DNA of 9,386 nucleotides from Candidatus Nanoarchaeia archaeon (GTDB taxonomy: Archaea; Nanobdellota; Nanobdellia; Woesearchaeales; CG1-02-33-12). Below, piece by piece: positions 4,702-9,386 of the stretch. Below the pieces are notes generated by a model. The model was not told where the DNA came from, made no database searches, and saw only the letters and a list, made by a program, of their open reading frames with translations. The stretch is from the NCBI GenBank assembly GCA_028711925.1, contig JAQTRH010000038.1, positions 1 to 9,386 on the forward strand. Reading direction: 5' to 3'. Position 1 is the first letter of the stretch; every line of letters starts with the position of its first letter. The position numbers were made by a program, and so were the translations under genes.

Positions 4702-5909
4702 GCAATAATTCCAACAAAGATATTATGCTTGTCCCTTATTATTTTTATTTTTACTTTTCCTTTTTTAAAGCAGTTTAAAACAGAGATTGACCTGTTTTTT
4801 GAAACAGCTATCATTTCGTTTTTTATCCTTCCAGGGCATATTACCTGCGCCTCAATAACATCTCCTTTTTTAAAGGGCTTTGGAAGCTTTTTTGTTTTCT
4901 TGATATTAAAATCATCTGCGCTAAGCAGCAGTTTTGTGTTTGTTTTTTTTTCTAATTTTCTCATTTTTTCATAAAATTGGTCCCATGAAAGCTGTTTGCA
5001 TGGGTTTCTCCCAAACTTGTAGTTTAAAAAATTCTGTATTCCTATGAAATAACTTTCATTATTCTTCCTTAATTTCTTGGCAAACTCTATTAATTCTTCC
5101 ATATCATTTTCATTAAAACCCGGTAGAAGAACAGGGGCGATTGCAACCTGCATTTTTTTAGATGCATACAAGACAATTTTTTTTATTTTTTCTACATTGT
5201 ATTTGCATCCTGCCATTTTTTTCGCGATTTCAGGATTAAGGGAATTAATAGATACATTAATTCTTGTAAGTCCTGCGTCTGCAAGCCTGTCAACAAGCTC
5301 TTCATTAAGCAGTGTGGCATTTGTATCAATTGAAATTGTTTTTACTTTTTCAAATGATGAAAAATCTTTAATTAATTCAGCTATTTCTGCATAAAGCAAG
5401 GGTTCTCCCTGAGTGCCAAGATGTATTTCAAGCTCGCAATCCTTAAAATCCAAAATTTTTTTGAATTCTTCAACAAGGTATTCGCGCTCAACAACAAAAT
5501 CTGTCTGATTCTTGCTGGATATCCCTGAGTCCACAGAACAGTATATACAGTTAAGGTTACAGCTTGTTATGGGCCTTATATCAACAATAGATGTGTTCCT
5601 GTCAACTATCCCAAAGCTGTTTGAGCCGATCAAGGGTATTCCTGAATTCCTATGTATGTAAACTGCATTTTTTCCTGAAACCATATTAGTAAGGTTATTG
5701 AAGCCTTTGAAAAGAAGCTGGCTGAATTTTCTTTCAGCCCTGGCCTCAGCAACCTTATCAAAAATAATGGATCTATCCTTTACTTTGAATTTGCCTATTT
5801 TTTCCAGCTCATCTTTTTCAATGTAAAAATAGAATATTTTAAGAAAAATTACTTTAATTCTTCTTTCCTCATCCTTAAAGTGAAGCGTCTTAAAGCACAG
5901 TTCTGCCAT
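4698..5909 (-). CDS. Radical SAM protein with C-terminal TRAM-like domain
   Basis: A 403-residue radical SAM enzyme. The [4Fe-4S]/SAM motif C117-x3-C121-x2-C124 (TSCNLNCIYC) is intact. It is followed by the glycine motif GTQGEP at 165-170 and later barrel strands such as TISIDTNATLL at 191-201 and RINVSINSLN at 216-225. Residues about 1-105 are an N-terminal extension including the well-formed segment IHRNSGIPLIGSNSFGIVD at 85-103. Residues about 345-403 (KKGDVIEAQV, then GKVKIKIIRD and FVGIIA) look like a small OB/TRAM domain, which in other enzymes binds tRNA. Extra cysteines (C235, C304, C358, C380) could bind another cluster. It resembles a widespread uncharacterised archaeal group, possibly COG2100-like; that assignment is from memory. 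The RNA-related role is inference. It is monocistronic, with its own leaderless-type promoter shared with GINS51. Confidence 0.9.
   Translation of the reverse strand: MAELCFKTLHFKDEERRIKVIFLKIFYFYIEKDELEKIGKFKVKDRSIIFDKVAEARAERKFSQLLFKGFNNLTNMVSGKNAVYIHRNSGIPLIGSNSFGIVDRNTSIVDIRPITSCNLNCIYCSVDSGISSKNQTDFVVEREYLVEEFKKILDFKDCELEIHLGTQGEPLLYAEIAELIKDFSSFEKVKTISIDTNATLLNEELVDRLADAGLTRINVSINSLNPEIAKKMAGCKYNVEKIKKIVLYASKKMQVAIAPVLLPGFNENDMEELIEFAKKLRKNNESYFIGIQNFLNYKFGRNPCKQLSWDQFYEKMRKLEKKTNTKLLLSADDFNIKKTKKLPKPFKKGDVIEAQVICPGRIKNEMIAVSKNRSISVLNCFKKGKVKIKIIRDKHNIFVGIIA
4737..4766 (+). terminator. Possible T-rich terminator for the lipoprotein unit
   Basis: About 35 nt after the lipoprotein stop the plus strand carries several T runs (ATTTTTATTTTTAC, then CCTTTTTT), the kind of tract that ends archaeal transcripts. 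It lies within the 3' end of the convergent radical SAM gene and also encodes that protein's Lys/Ile-rich segment, so the T-richness may simply follow from coding. Confidence 0.25.
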
Positions 5910-5929
5910 ATTATATGGGTTTTTACAAA

Positions 5930-5940
5930 ACTTTAAATAG
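5930..5940. promoter_or_regulatory. Palindromic TATA core shared by radical SAM and GINS51 genes
   Basis: The 60-bp gap between these divergent genes has one clear AT core, ACTTTAAATAG, with the palindrome TTTAAA. Its centre is about 26 nt from the radical SAM ATG (minus strand, no Shine-Dalgarno, leaderless spacing). It is about 34 nt from the GINS51 ATG, leaving room for a short leader with a Shine-Dalgarno site. Both flanks are A-rich on their own strand, as expected for BRE elements. Confidence 0.55.
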
Positions 5941-5960
5941 TTTTAGTTCATTATTATCTT

Positions 5961-5968
5961 GGGGGAGA
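5961..5968 (+). promoter_or_regulatory. Shine-Dalgarno-like G run before GINS51
   Basis: GGGGGAGA ends one base before the ATG at 5970. It matches the GGAG core but is unusually close to the start codon. From TATA spacing, transcription would begin right at this run. Confidence 0.55.
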
Positions 5969-5969
5969 T

Positions 5970-6662
5970 ATGACTGAAAAAGAGATAAATATAACTTATG
6001 AAACCCTTTTTGATTTGCTGAGAAGGGAAAAGAACAGGCCTGAGCTTCAAAAGCTTAGCGACTCTTTTGTTAATGACTTGAAGAGCTATATAAAAGAAAA
6101 AAACTCAATTCTCAAAGGCCAGCAGATAAAAATAGGAGATTCTGCAGAGATTGAAAAAGAGAATACTGAAAAGCAGATTGATAATATAAAAAGCATGCTA
6201 AACAACCTTTTTGACAGAAGACAGCAAAAAATAGTTCAGATGGCAATAATAAAGGCAAAAACCTCTTCTAATCCTGATGACTGCAGTGCATTGTTAGATG
6301 AGGAAAAAAAGCTTTTCAACCAGCTTTCTGATGTTTTAAGTGGTTTCAGGCAAAGCCTTCTTTCAGAAATTTATCTGGTAAGCGAGACATATAAGAAAAA
6401 ACAGCCAGAGGAAGAGCCAGAACAGGAAAATAAGGAAAATCTAGAAAATGTTCAAGAGGATAAACAAGAGGAAAATCAGGAAAAACAACAAAAAAAAGAT
6501 GAAAAAACAAAATTAATAAGGTTTATAAACTCTGTTCCGAGGTTTGTTGGAAGAAATCTTGAGGTCTATGGCCCTTTTGAAGAAGACGATACTGCAAACC
6601 TGCCTGAGGAAATAGCTGATATTCTTACAATGAAACAAAGGGCAGAAGAAATAAAAAAATAA
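5970..6662 (+). CDS. gins51: DNA replication factor GINS, Gins51 (Sld5/Psf1-like)
   Basis: A 230-residue archaeal GINS subunit. GINS bridges the MCM helicase with GAN/RecJ-type nuclease and polymerase at the replication fork. The helical A domain comes first (TYETLFDLLRREKNRPELQKL at 9-29; helices to about 140). A Glu/Gln/Lys-rich linker follows (about 143-179), then the small beta B domain (IRFINSVPRFVGRNLEVYGPFEEDD at 183-207 and ANLPEEIADIL at 209-219). A-before-B order marks it as the Gins51 (also called Gins15) type; Gins23 has the reverse order. Some DPANN and euryarchaeal lineages use Gins51 alone as a homotetramer, but whether a gins23 exists here cannot be seen. It lies 33 nt upstream of L44e, which has its own promoter, and is divergent from the radical SAM gene. 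Confidence 0.93.
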   Translation: MTEKEINITYETLFDLLRREKNRPELQKLSDSFVNDLKSYIKEKNSILKGQQIKIGDSAEIEKENTEKQIDNIKSMLNNLFDRRQQKIVQMAIIKAKTSSNPDDCSALLDEEKKLFNQLSDVLSGFRQSLLSEIYLVSETYKKKQPEEEPEQENKENLENVQEDKQEENQEKQQKKDEKTKLIRFINSVPRFVGRNLEVYGPFEEDDTANLPEEIADILTMKQRAEEIKK

Positions 6663-6676
6663 AGATTTATATATAA
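6662..6676 (+). promoter_or_regulatory. BRE/TATA promoter of the L44e gene
   Basis: AAGATTTATATATAA begins at the GINS51 stop codon. The TATA centre (about 6671) is 25 nt before the L44e ATG, and no Shine-Dalgarno sequence is present, so the mRNA should be leaderless. The same 15 nt recur before S27e. Confidence 0.75.
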
Positions 6677-6695
6677 CCTACTTTTCCTATGAACC

Positions 6696-7004
6696 ATGAA
6701 AGTACCAAAAACCATAAAAAGATACTGTCCTTACTGCAAGAAGCATACAGAGCATAAGGTGTCTAAAACAAAGAAGAAGAATCCAAGCTCCCTGAAGAAA
6801 GGGTCTAAATACAGGGCTAAAAAGAGGGGGCTTGCCAGAGGAACAGGAAATCTTGGGAGATATTCAAAGCCTGCTATTTCTAAGTTCAAGATGACCGGCA
6901 AGAAAACAACTAAAAAGACAGACTTAAGGTATAAGTGCTCTGTCTGCAATAAAACTCATGCGCAGGCAAAAGGTATAAGAACAAAAAGAATAGAGCTTGT
7001 TTAA
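6696..7004 (+). CDS. rpl44e: Large-subunit ribosomal protein L44e
   Basis: A 102-residue basic ribosomal protein of the archaeal/eukaryotic L44e (eL42) family, part of the 50S subunit near the E site. The zinc ligands are two CxxC pairs, CPYC at 11-14 and CSVC at 81-84. Between them lies a very Lys/Arg-rich stretch with the conserved KKRGLARGTGNLGRYSKP at 42-59. Length and ends (MKVPKTIKRYC to RIELV) are typical. The ATG at 6696 is fixed by the conserved MKVPK start and by the TATA box 25 nt upstream. Its neighbour downstream is S27e, the usual archaeal arrangement, but here the two are separated by a T-rich tract and a new promoter, so they may form separate transcripts. Confidence 0.98.
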   Translation: MKVPKTIKRYCPYCKKHTEHKVSKTKKKNPSSLKKGSKYRAKKRGLARGTGNLGRYSKPAISKFKMTGKKTTKKTDLRYKCSVCNKTHAQAKGIRTKRIELV

Positions 7005-7013
7005 TTTATTTTT
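7005..7013 (+). terminator. T-rich terminator after L44e
   Basis: TTTATTTTT follows the L44e stop codon immediately and precedes the S27e promoter. Such T tracts are typical intrinsic terminators in archaea. The assignment rests on sequence composition and position only. Confidence 0.5.
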
Positions 7014-7016
7014 AAC

Positions 7017-7031
7017 AAGATTTATATATAA
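7017..7031 (+). promoter_or_regulatory. BRE/TATA promoter of the S27e operon
   Basis: AAGATTTATATATAA is identical to the L44e promoter element. The TATA centre at about 7025 predicts a start near 7048-7052, giving a leader of roughly 26-30 nt with a Shine-Dalgarno site. It would drive S27e, aIF2-alpha, Nop10 and PAC2. Confidence 0.72.
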
Positions 7032-7067
7032 TCAGCGATTTCTTTTATAGATAATTAAACTAATTAA

Positions 7068-7073
7068 GGGTGG
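7068..7073 (+). promoter_or_regulatory. Shine-Dalgarno site of S27e
   Basis: GGGTGG sits 4 nt before the ATG at 7078. It is a partial match to the GGAGGTGAT consensus, resembling the GAGGTG sites elsewhere in the window. Confidence 0.6.
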
Positions 7074-7077
7074 TTAT

Positions 7078-7263
7078 ATGTCAGAAATTAAAGAGCCTAA
7101 ATCAAAATTTATTAAAGTAAGATGTCCGAAGTGTAAAAATGAGCAGATTATATTCGGAAAGTCATCATCAGAGATAAAATGCCTTGTATGTGGAAAGGTA
7201 TTGGCTGAGCCGACAAGCGGCAAGTCAAAAATAAAGTCAAGGATTCTGGAGGTTCTTGAGTAA
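7078..7263 (+). CDS. rps27e: Small-subunit ribosomal protein S27e
   Basis: A 61-residue zinc-ribbon protein of the 30S subunit (eS27 family). The four zinc ligands are C16 and C19 (CPKC) and C35 and C38 (CLVC). Between and after them come the conserved IIFGKSSSEIKC and CGKVLAEPTSGKSKIKS segments. Length is normal for archaea. The ATG follows a leader with a Shine-Dalgarno-like site. It heads a tight operon: aIF2-alpha begins 2 nt after its stop. This order is conserved in many archaea and links ribosome components with initiation and rRNA modification. Confidence 0.97.
   Translation: MSEIKEPKSKFIKVRCPKCKNEQIIFGKSSSEIKCLVCGKVLAEPTSGKSKIKSRILEVLE
7248..7252 (+). promoter_or_regulatory. Possible Shine-Dalgarno site for aIF2-alpha inside S27e
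   Basis: GGAGG lies within the last codons of S27e, 13 nt before the ATG at 7266. The spacing is a little long. Ribosomes terminating at the S27e stop 2 nt upstream could also restart without it. Confidence 0.4.
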
Positions 7264-7265
7264 GA

Positions 7266-8042
7266 ATGCTTTTTTTAAAAGAAGGCTTCCCAGAGGAATC
7301 TGAAATTGTTATATGCACTGTAACTAGCGTAAGGTATAATTCTGTATTCGCAAAGATAAATGAATACAACAACAAAAGTGGCATGATACATATCTCAGAG
7401 GTATCCCCTGGAAGAATAAGGAACATAAGGGATTATGTAAAAGAAGGAAAGGTTATTGTATGCAAGGTATTAAAGATAAATGAGGAAAGAGGATATATTG
7501 ATTTGTCTTTAAGAAGGGTCAACGAAGGCCAAAGGCGCTCAAAGCTCGATGATATGAAAAAAGAGCAGAAAGCTGAAAAAATAGTTGAGTTTGTTGCCAA
7601 AAGCCTGAAAAAAGATTTCAAGAAATTTTACAGCGAACTAACAGAAAAAATATTTAAAAAATATGACTTGTTAGCCTCATGTTTTGAGGATGTTGTTGAG
7701 AAAAAAATAACGCTTGAAGAGCTGGAAATAGATAAAAAAACAGCAGCTGAGCTTACAAAAACAATTGAAGAAAGAATAAAGCCTGCAGAAGTGGATATAA
7801 AAGGAAATTTAAATCTTGTATCAGAAGCTCCTGACGGAGTTGAGCTTGTAAAGCAGGCAATTAAAAAAGGGATTAGAGATGATGTTAAGATACTTTATAT
7901 GGGTGCCGGAAACTACAGAATGAATGTTAAGGCATCTGACTATAAGGAAGCCGAAAAAATATTAAAAGAGTCAACAAGCCCAATAATTGATTTTGCAGAA
8001 AAAAACCATATGCATGTTGAATTTAAAAGAATTGAAAAATGA
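7266..8042 (+). CDS. eif2a: Translation initiation factor aIF2, alpha subunit
   Basis: A 258-residue alpha subunit of the heterotrimeric aIF2, which delivers initiator Met-tRNA to the small ribosomal subunit. The N-terminal S1/OB domain covers about 10-86 with the signature GMIHISEVSPGRIRNIRDYV at 39-58 and GYIDLSLRRV at 76-85. A helical middle domain spans about 90-170, and the C-terminal alpha/beta domain that contacts the gamma subunit about 175-258 (VELVKQAIKKG, then YMGAGNYRM). Length is close to the usual 260-270. Ser47 in SEVS-x2-RIRNI aligns with the regulated Ser51 of eukaryotic eIF2-alpha (SELSRRRIRSI). The ATG lies 2 nt after the S27e stop. The stop overlaps the Nop10 start as ATGA, so translation is probably coupled across all three genes. 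Confidence 0.97.
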   Translation: MLFLKEGFPEESEIVICTVTSVRYNSVFAKINEYNNKSGMIHISEVSPGRIRNIRDYVKEGKVIVCKVLKINEERGYIDLSLRRVNEGQRRSKLDDMKKEQKAEKIVEFVAKSLKKDFKKFYSELTEKIFKKYDLLASCFEDVVEKKITLEELEIDKKTAAELTKTIEERIKPAEVDIKGNLNLVSEAPDGVELVKQAIKKGIRDDVKILYMGAGNYRMNVKASDYKEAEKILKESTSPIIDFAEKNHMHVEFKRIEK

Positions 8043-8212
8043 AACACATACTCAAATGCCTTTCGTGCGGCAAATACACATTAAATGAAAAATGCAGCTG
8101 CGGGGGAAATGCAGTGACTCCAAAGCCTGCAAAATACAATCCAGATGACAAATACGCAAGATACAGGCGCGAGGCAAAAATGCCTGAGATCAAAAAAAGG
8201 GGTTTAATATAA
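8039..8212 (+). CDS. nop10: Nop10, H/ACA ribonucleoprotein subunit
   Basis: A 57-residue protein read from the ATG at 8039, overlapping the aIF2-alpha stop by 4 nt (ATGA). Nop10 is a core component of H/ACA RNPs and helps place Cbf5 on guide RNA for pseudouridylation of rRNA. The archaeal zinc site is visible as C7, C10, C19 and C21 (CLSC, then CSCG). It is followed by the linker TPKPAKYNPDDKYARYRREAK at 27-47, which shows the proline-rich and Tyr/Arg pattern of the family. Length is typical. Its stop abuts the PAC2 start with no intervening base. Position after aIF2-alpha is the conserved archaeal arrangement, which strengthens the assignment. Confidence 0.96.
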   Translation: MKHILKCLSCGKYTLNEKCSCGGNAVTPKPAKYNPDDKYARYRREAKMPEIKKRGLI

Positions 8213-9007
8213 ATGACATGGAAAATAACAAAGGTTGCAAAAAAAATTCCAAAACTTAAAAGTCCAATTCTTATAACAGGGCTTCCTGGAATAGGAAATG
8301 TAGGAAAGGTTGCAGTTGATTTTTTAACAGAGGAATTAAAGGCAAAAAAAGCATATGATTTGTTTTCATACACATTTCCGCATTCTGTTTTTGTGAATGA
8401 AAAAAACCTTGTGAGCCTTCCGCAGATAATTCTTTATTACAGGCAATTCAATGATAAGAGAAATGACCTGTTGTTTTTGGCTGGTGATGTGCAGCCAACT
8501 GACGAGGTTGCGTCATATGAATTTTCAGAAACTCTTTTAGACATATTTGAAAAATTAAAGGGAAAAGAGATAATAACCTTGGGAGGAATAGGGCTTTCAA
8601 CAGTGCCAAAAAAACCAAAGGTATACTGCACAGGCAATTCCAAGGAAATAATAAAAAAATACAAAAAAGACACATGCATGGATGATAAGCTTTACGGGGT
8701 TGTAGGCCCAATAATTGGAACATCTGGGCTCTTGCTTGGGCTTTCTGAAAAAAGAAAAATAAATGCTGTTTCGTTTCTTGCAGAAACATTCGGGCATCCA
8801 TTGTATTTAGGAATAAAAGGCTCAAAGGAACTAGTTAGCATATTAAACAAAAAGCTTAATCTCAAGATAAATGTGAAAAAGCTTGAAAAAGAGGCAGAGG
8901 ATGCTGAGTCAGAGATGATGAGAATAACACAGGGATTAAGCGATGTTACAAAAAAGAGCAAGCTTAAAAAGATAAAAGACCAGTTTGATTTAAGCTATAT
9001 TGGATAG
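8213..9007 (+). CDS. PAC2-family protein, proteasome assembly chaperone homologue (COG2047-type)
   Basis: A 264-residue protein of the archaeal PAC2 family, related to the eukaryotic proteasome assembly chaperone PAC2 and to archaeal PbaA/PbaB. Near the N-terminus it has the family signature GLPGIGNVGKVAVD at 23-36. Further landmarks are LLFLAGDVQP at 86-95, TLGGIGLSTVPKKPKVYCTG at 122-141, GVVGPIIGTSGLLLGL at 162-177 and FLAETFGHPLYLG at 188-200. A charged helical C-terminus (about 215-255) ends DLSYIG. It begins at the base after the Nop10 stop. Association of this gene with the S27e/aIF2-alpha/Nop10 operon recurs in archaea, but the link between its role and translation is not understood. 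Direct chaperone activity is inferred from the family. The last three residues do not form a strict HbYX proteasome-binding motif. Confidence 0.92.
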   Translation: MTWKITKVAKKIPKLKSPILITGLPGIGNVGKVAVDFLTEELKAKKAYDLFSYTFPHSVFVNEKNLVSLPQIILYYRQFNDKRNDLLFLAGDVQPTDEVASYEFSETLLDIFEKLKGKEIITLGGIGLSTVPKKPKVYCTGNSKEIIKKYKKDTCMDDKLYGVVGPIIGTSGLLLGLSEKRKINAVSFLAETFGHPLYLGIKGSKELVSILNKKLNLKINVKKLEKEAEDAESEMMRITQGLSDVTKKSKLKKIKDQFDLSYIG

Positions 9008-9015
9008 TTTTTCTT
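9007..9015 (+). terminator. Weak T-rich tract between PAC2 and enolase
   Basis: GTTTTTCTT directly follows the PAC2 stop. It may reduce read-through into enolase, but the run is short and no strong TATA box follows it in the 21-nt gap, so co-transcription seems more likely. Confidence 0.25.
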
Positions 9016-9019
9016 AAAA

Positions 9020-9026
9020 GAGGGGA
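9020..9026 (+). promoter_or_regulatory. Shine-Dalgarno site of enolase
   Basis: GAGGGGA lies 2 nt before the ATG at 9029. It is purine-rich and supports this start, which matches the conserved enolase N-terminus. Spacing is shorter than optimal. Confidence 0.6.
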
Positions 9027-9028
9027 AA

Positions 9029-9386
9029 ATGGAAAGAAAGTTTTTAATGAAAGCAAGAGAGATTCTTGATTCAAGAGGCAATCCAACAGTAGAAGCAGAA
9101 ATTCTTATAGATGAGCAAAAAATCAGAGCTATCGCTCCATCAGGAGCATCAACAGGAAAGCATGAAGCCCTTGAATTGAGAGATAAGGATAATCGTTTTC
9201 ATGGAAAAGGTGTTATTAAGGCAGTAAAAAATGTTGATAAGATTTACAATGCAATTAAAAATTCAGACCTTAAAAATCAAAGATTAGTTGATGAAAAAAT
9301 TTTAAGTTTGGATGGAACAAAAAATAAAACTAATCTTGGGGCAAATGCAACCATTGCAGCAAGCATGGCCTGTTTAAGAGCAGGGG
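9029..9386 (+). CDS. eno: Enolase (phosphopyruvate hydratase), N-terminal part
   Basis: The first 119 residues of enolase, which interconverts 2-phosphoglycerate and phosphoenolpyruvate in glycolysis and gluconeogenesis; the rest lies beyond the window. Recognisable segments are AREILDSRGNPTVEAEI at 9-25, the mobile active-site loop APSGASTGKHEALELRD at 36-52 (its Ser binds the second Mg ion in known enolases), GKGVIKAVKNV at 59-69, LDGTKNKTNLGANATIA at 94-110. These match the canonical N-terminal capping domain in order and spacing. The catalytic His, Lys and metal-binding acidic residues are outside the window, so intactness cannot be judged. It lies 21 nt after the PAC2 gene with its own Shine-Dalgarno site and is probably read from the same transcript. 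Presence of enolase implies at least part of the lower glycolytic pathway. Confidence 0.97.
   Translation, partial: MERKFLMKAREILDSRGNPTVEAEILIDEQKIRAIAPSGASTGKHEALELRDKDNRFHGKGVIKAVKNVDKIYNAIKNSDLKNQRLVDEKILSLDGTKNKTNLGANATIAASMACLRAG

Noticed and set aside
7005..7077. Small RNA or riboswitch between L44e and S27e
   Set aside because: The 73 nt are fully used by a T-rich tract, a BRE/TATA box and a short leader, and I see no stable hairpin.
8437..8961. Several overlapping minus-strand frames of 66-125 codons
   Set aside because: All are antisense to the PAC2 gene and show no domain or start signal.

Overview
The window reads as an AT-rich archaeal chromosome segment that is almost entirely coding. 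The archaeal assignment rests on diagnostic genes: ribosomal proteins L44e and S27e, translation initiation factor aIF2-alpha, Nop10, a GINS51-type replication factor and a COG2047-type PAC2 protein. It is supported by TATA-box promoters about 25-30 nt upstream of several start codons. Compact genes, many Cys-rich exported proteins and the style of the HIT proteins suggest a DPANN lineage (Woesearchaeota/Pacearchaeota-like), but the phylum is an inference and is not proven by this stretch alone.

Layout, left to right. (1) 1-1742, minus strand: two glycosyltransferases, a GT-B family 4 enzyme cut off by the window edge and a GT-A family 2 enzyme, probably for envelope glycan or glycolipid synthesis. 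(2) 1828-4701, plus strand: two tandem overlapping HIT-domain proteins whose histidine triads are altered at the nucleophile position, then two exported Cys-rich proteins, a secreted 353-aa protein and a lipoprotein with a cupredoxin-like domain. (3) 4698-5909, minus strand: a radical SAM protein with a C-terminal small beta domain that looks TRAM-like, convergent with the lipoprotein gene and overlapping it by 4 nt. (4) 5970-9386, plus strand: an information-processing block of GINS51, L44e, S27e, aIF2-alpha, Nop10, PAC2-family proteasome assembly chaperone homologue and the 5' part of enolase. S27e through PAC2 is very tightly packed (2-nt gap, 4-nt overlap, 0-nt gap) and is almost certainly one translationally coupled operon. 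Enolase follows after 21 nt.

Two styles of gene start are visible. Several genes at the head of a transcription unit (both glycosyltransferases, the first HIT gene, the radical SAM gene, L44e) have a TATA-like box centred about 25-30 nt before the start codon and no Shine-Dalgarno sequence, which predicts leaderless or nearly leaderless mRNAs. Other genes (the secreted protein, the lipoprotein, GINS51, S27e, enolase) carry GGAGGTG-like ribosome binding sites. The divergent radical SAM/GINS51 pair appears to share one palindromic TATA core.

No tRNA, rRNA, CRISPR array, insertion sequence or gene-free stretch longer than 300 bases is visible; the longest non-coding gaps are about 50-85 bp and are promoter regions. 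I do not see a clear-cut new multi-gene defence or metabolic system. The items most worth a second look are the paired HIT proteins lacking the catalytic histidine, the cupredoxin-like lipoprotein without a recognisable complete copper site, the Cys module shared by the two exported proteins, and the orphan radical SAM protein.
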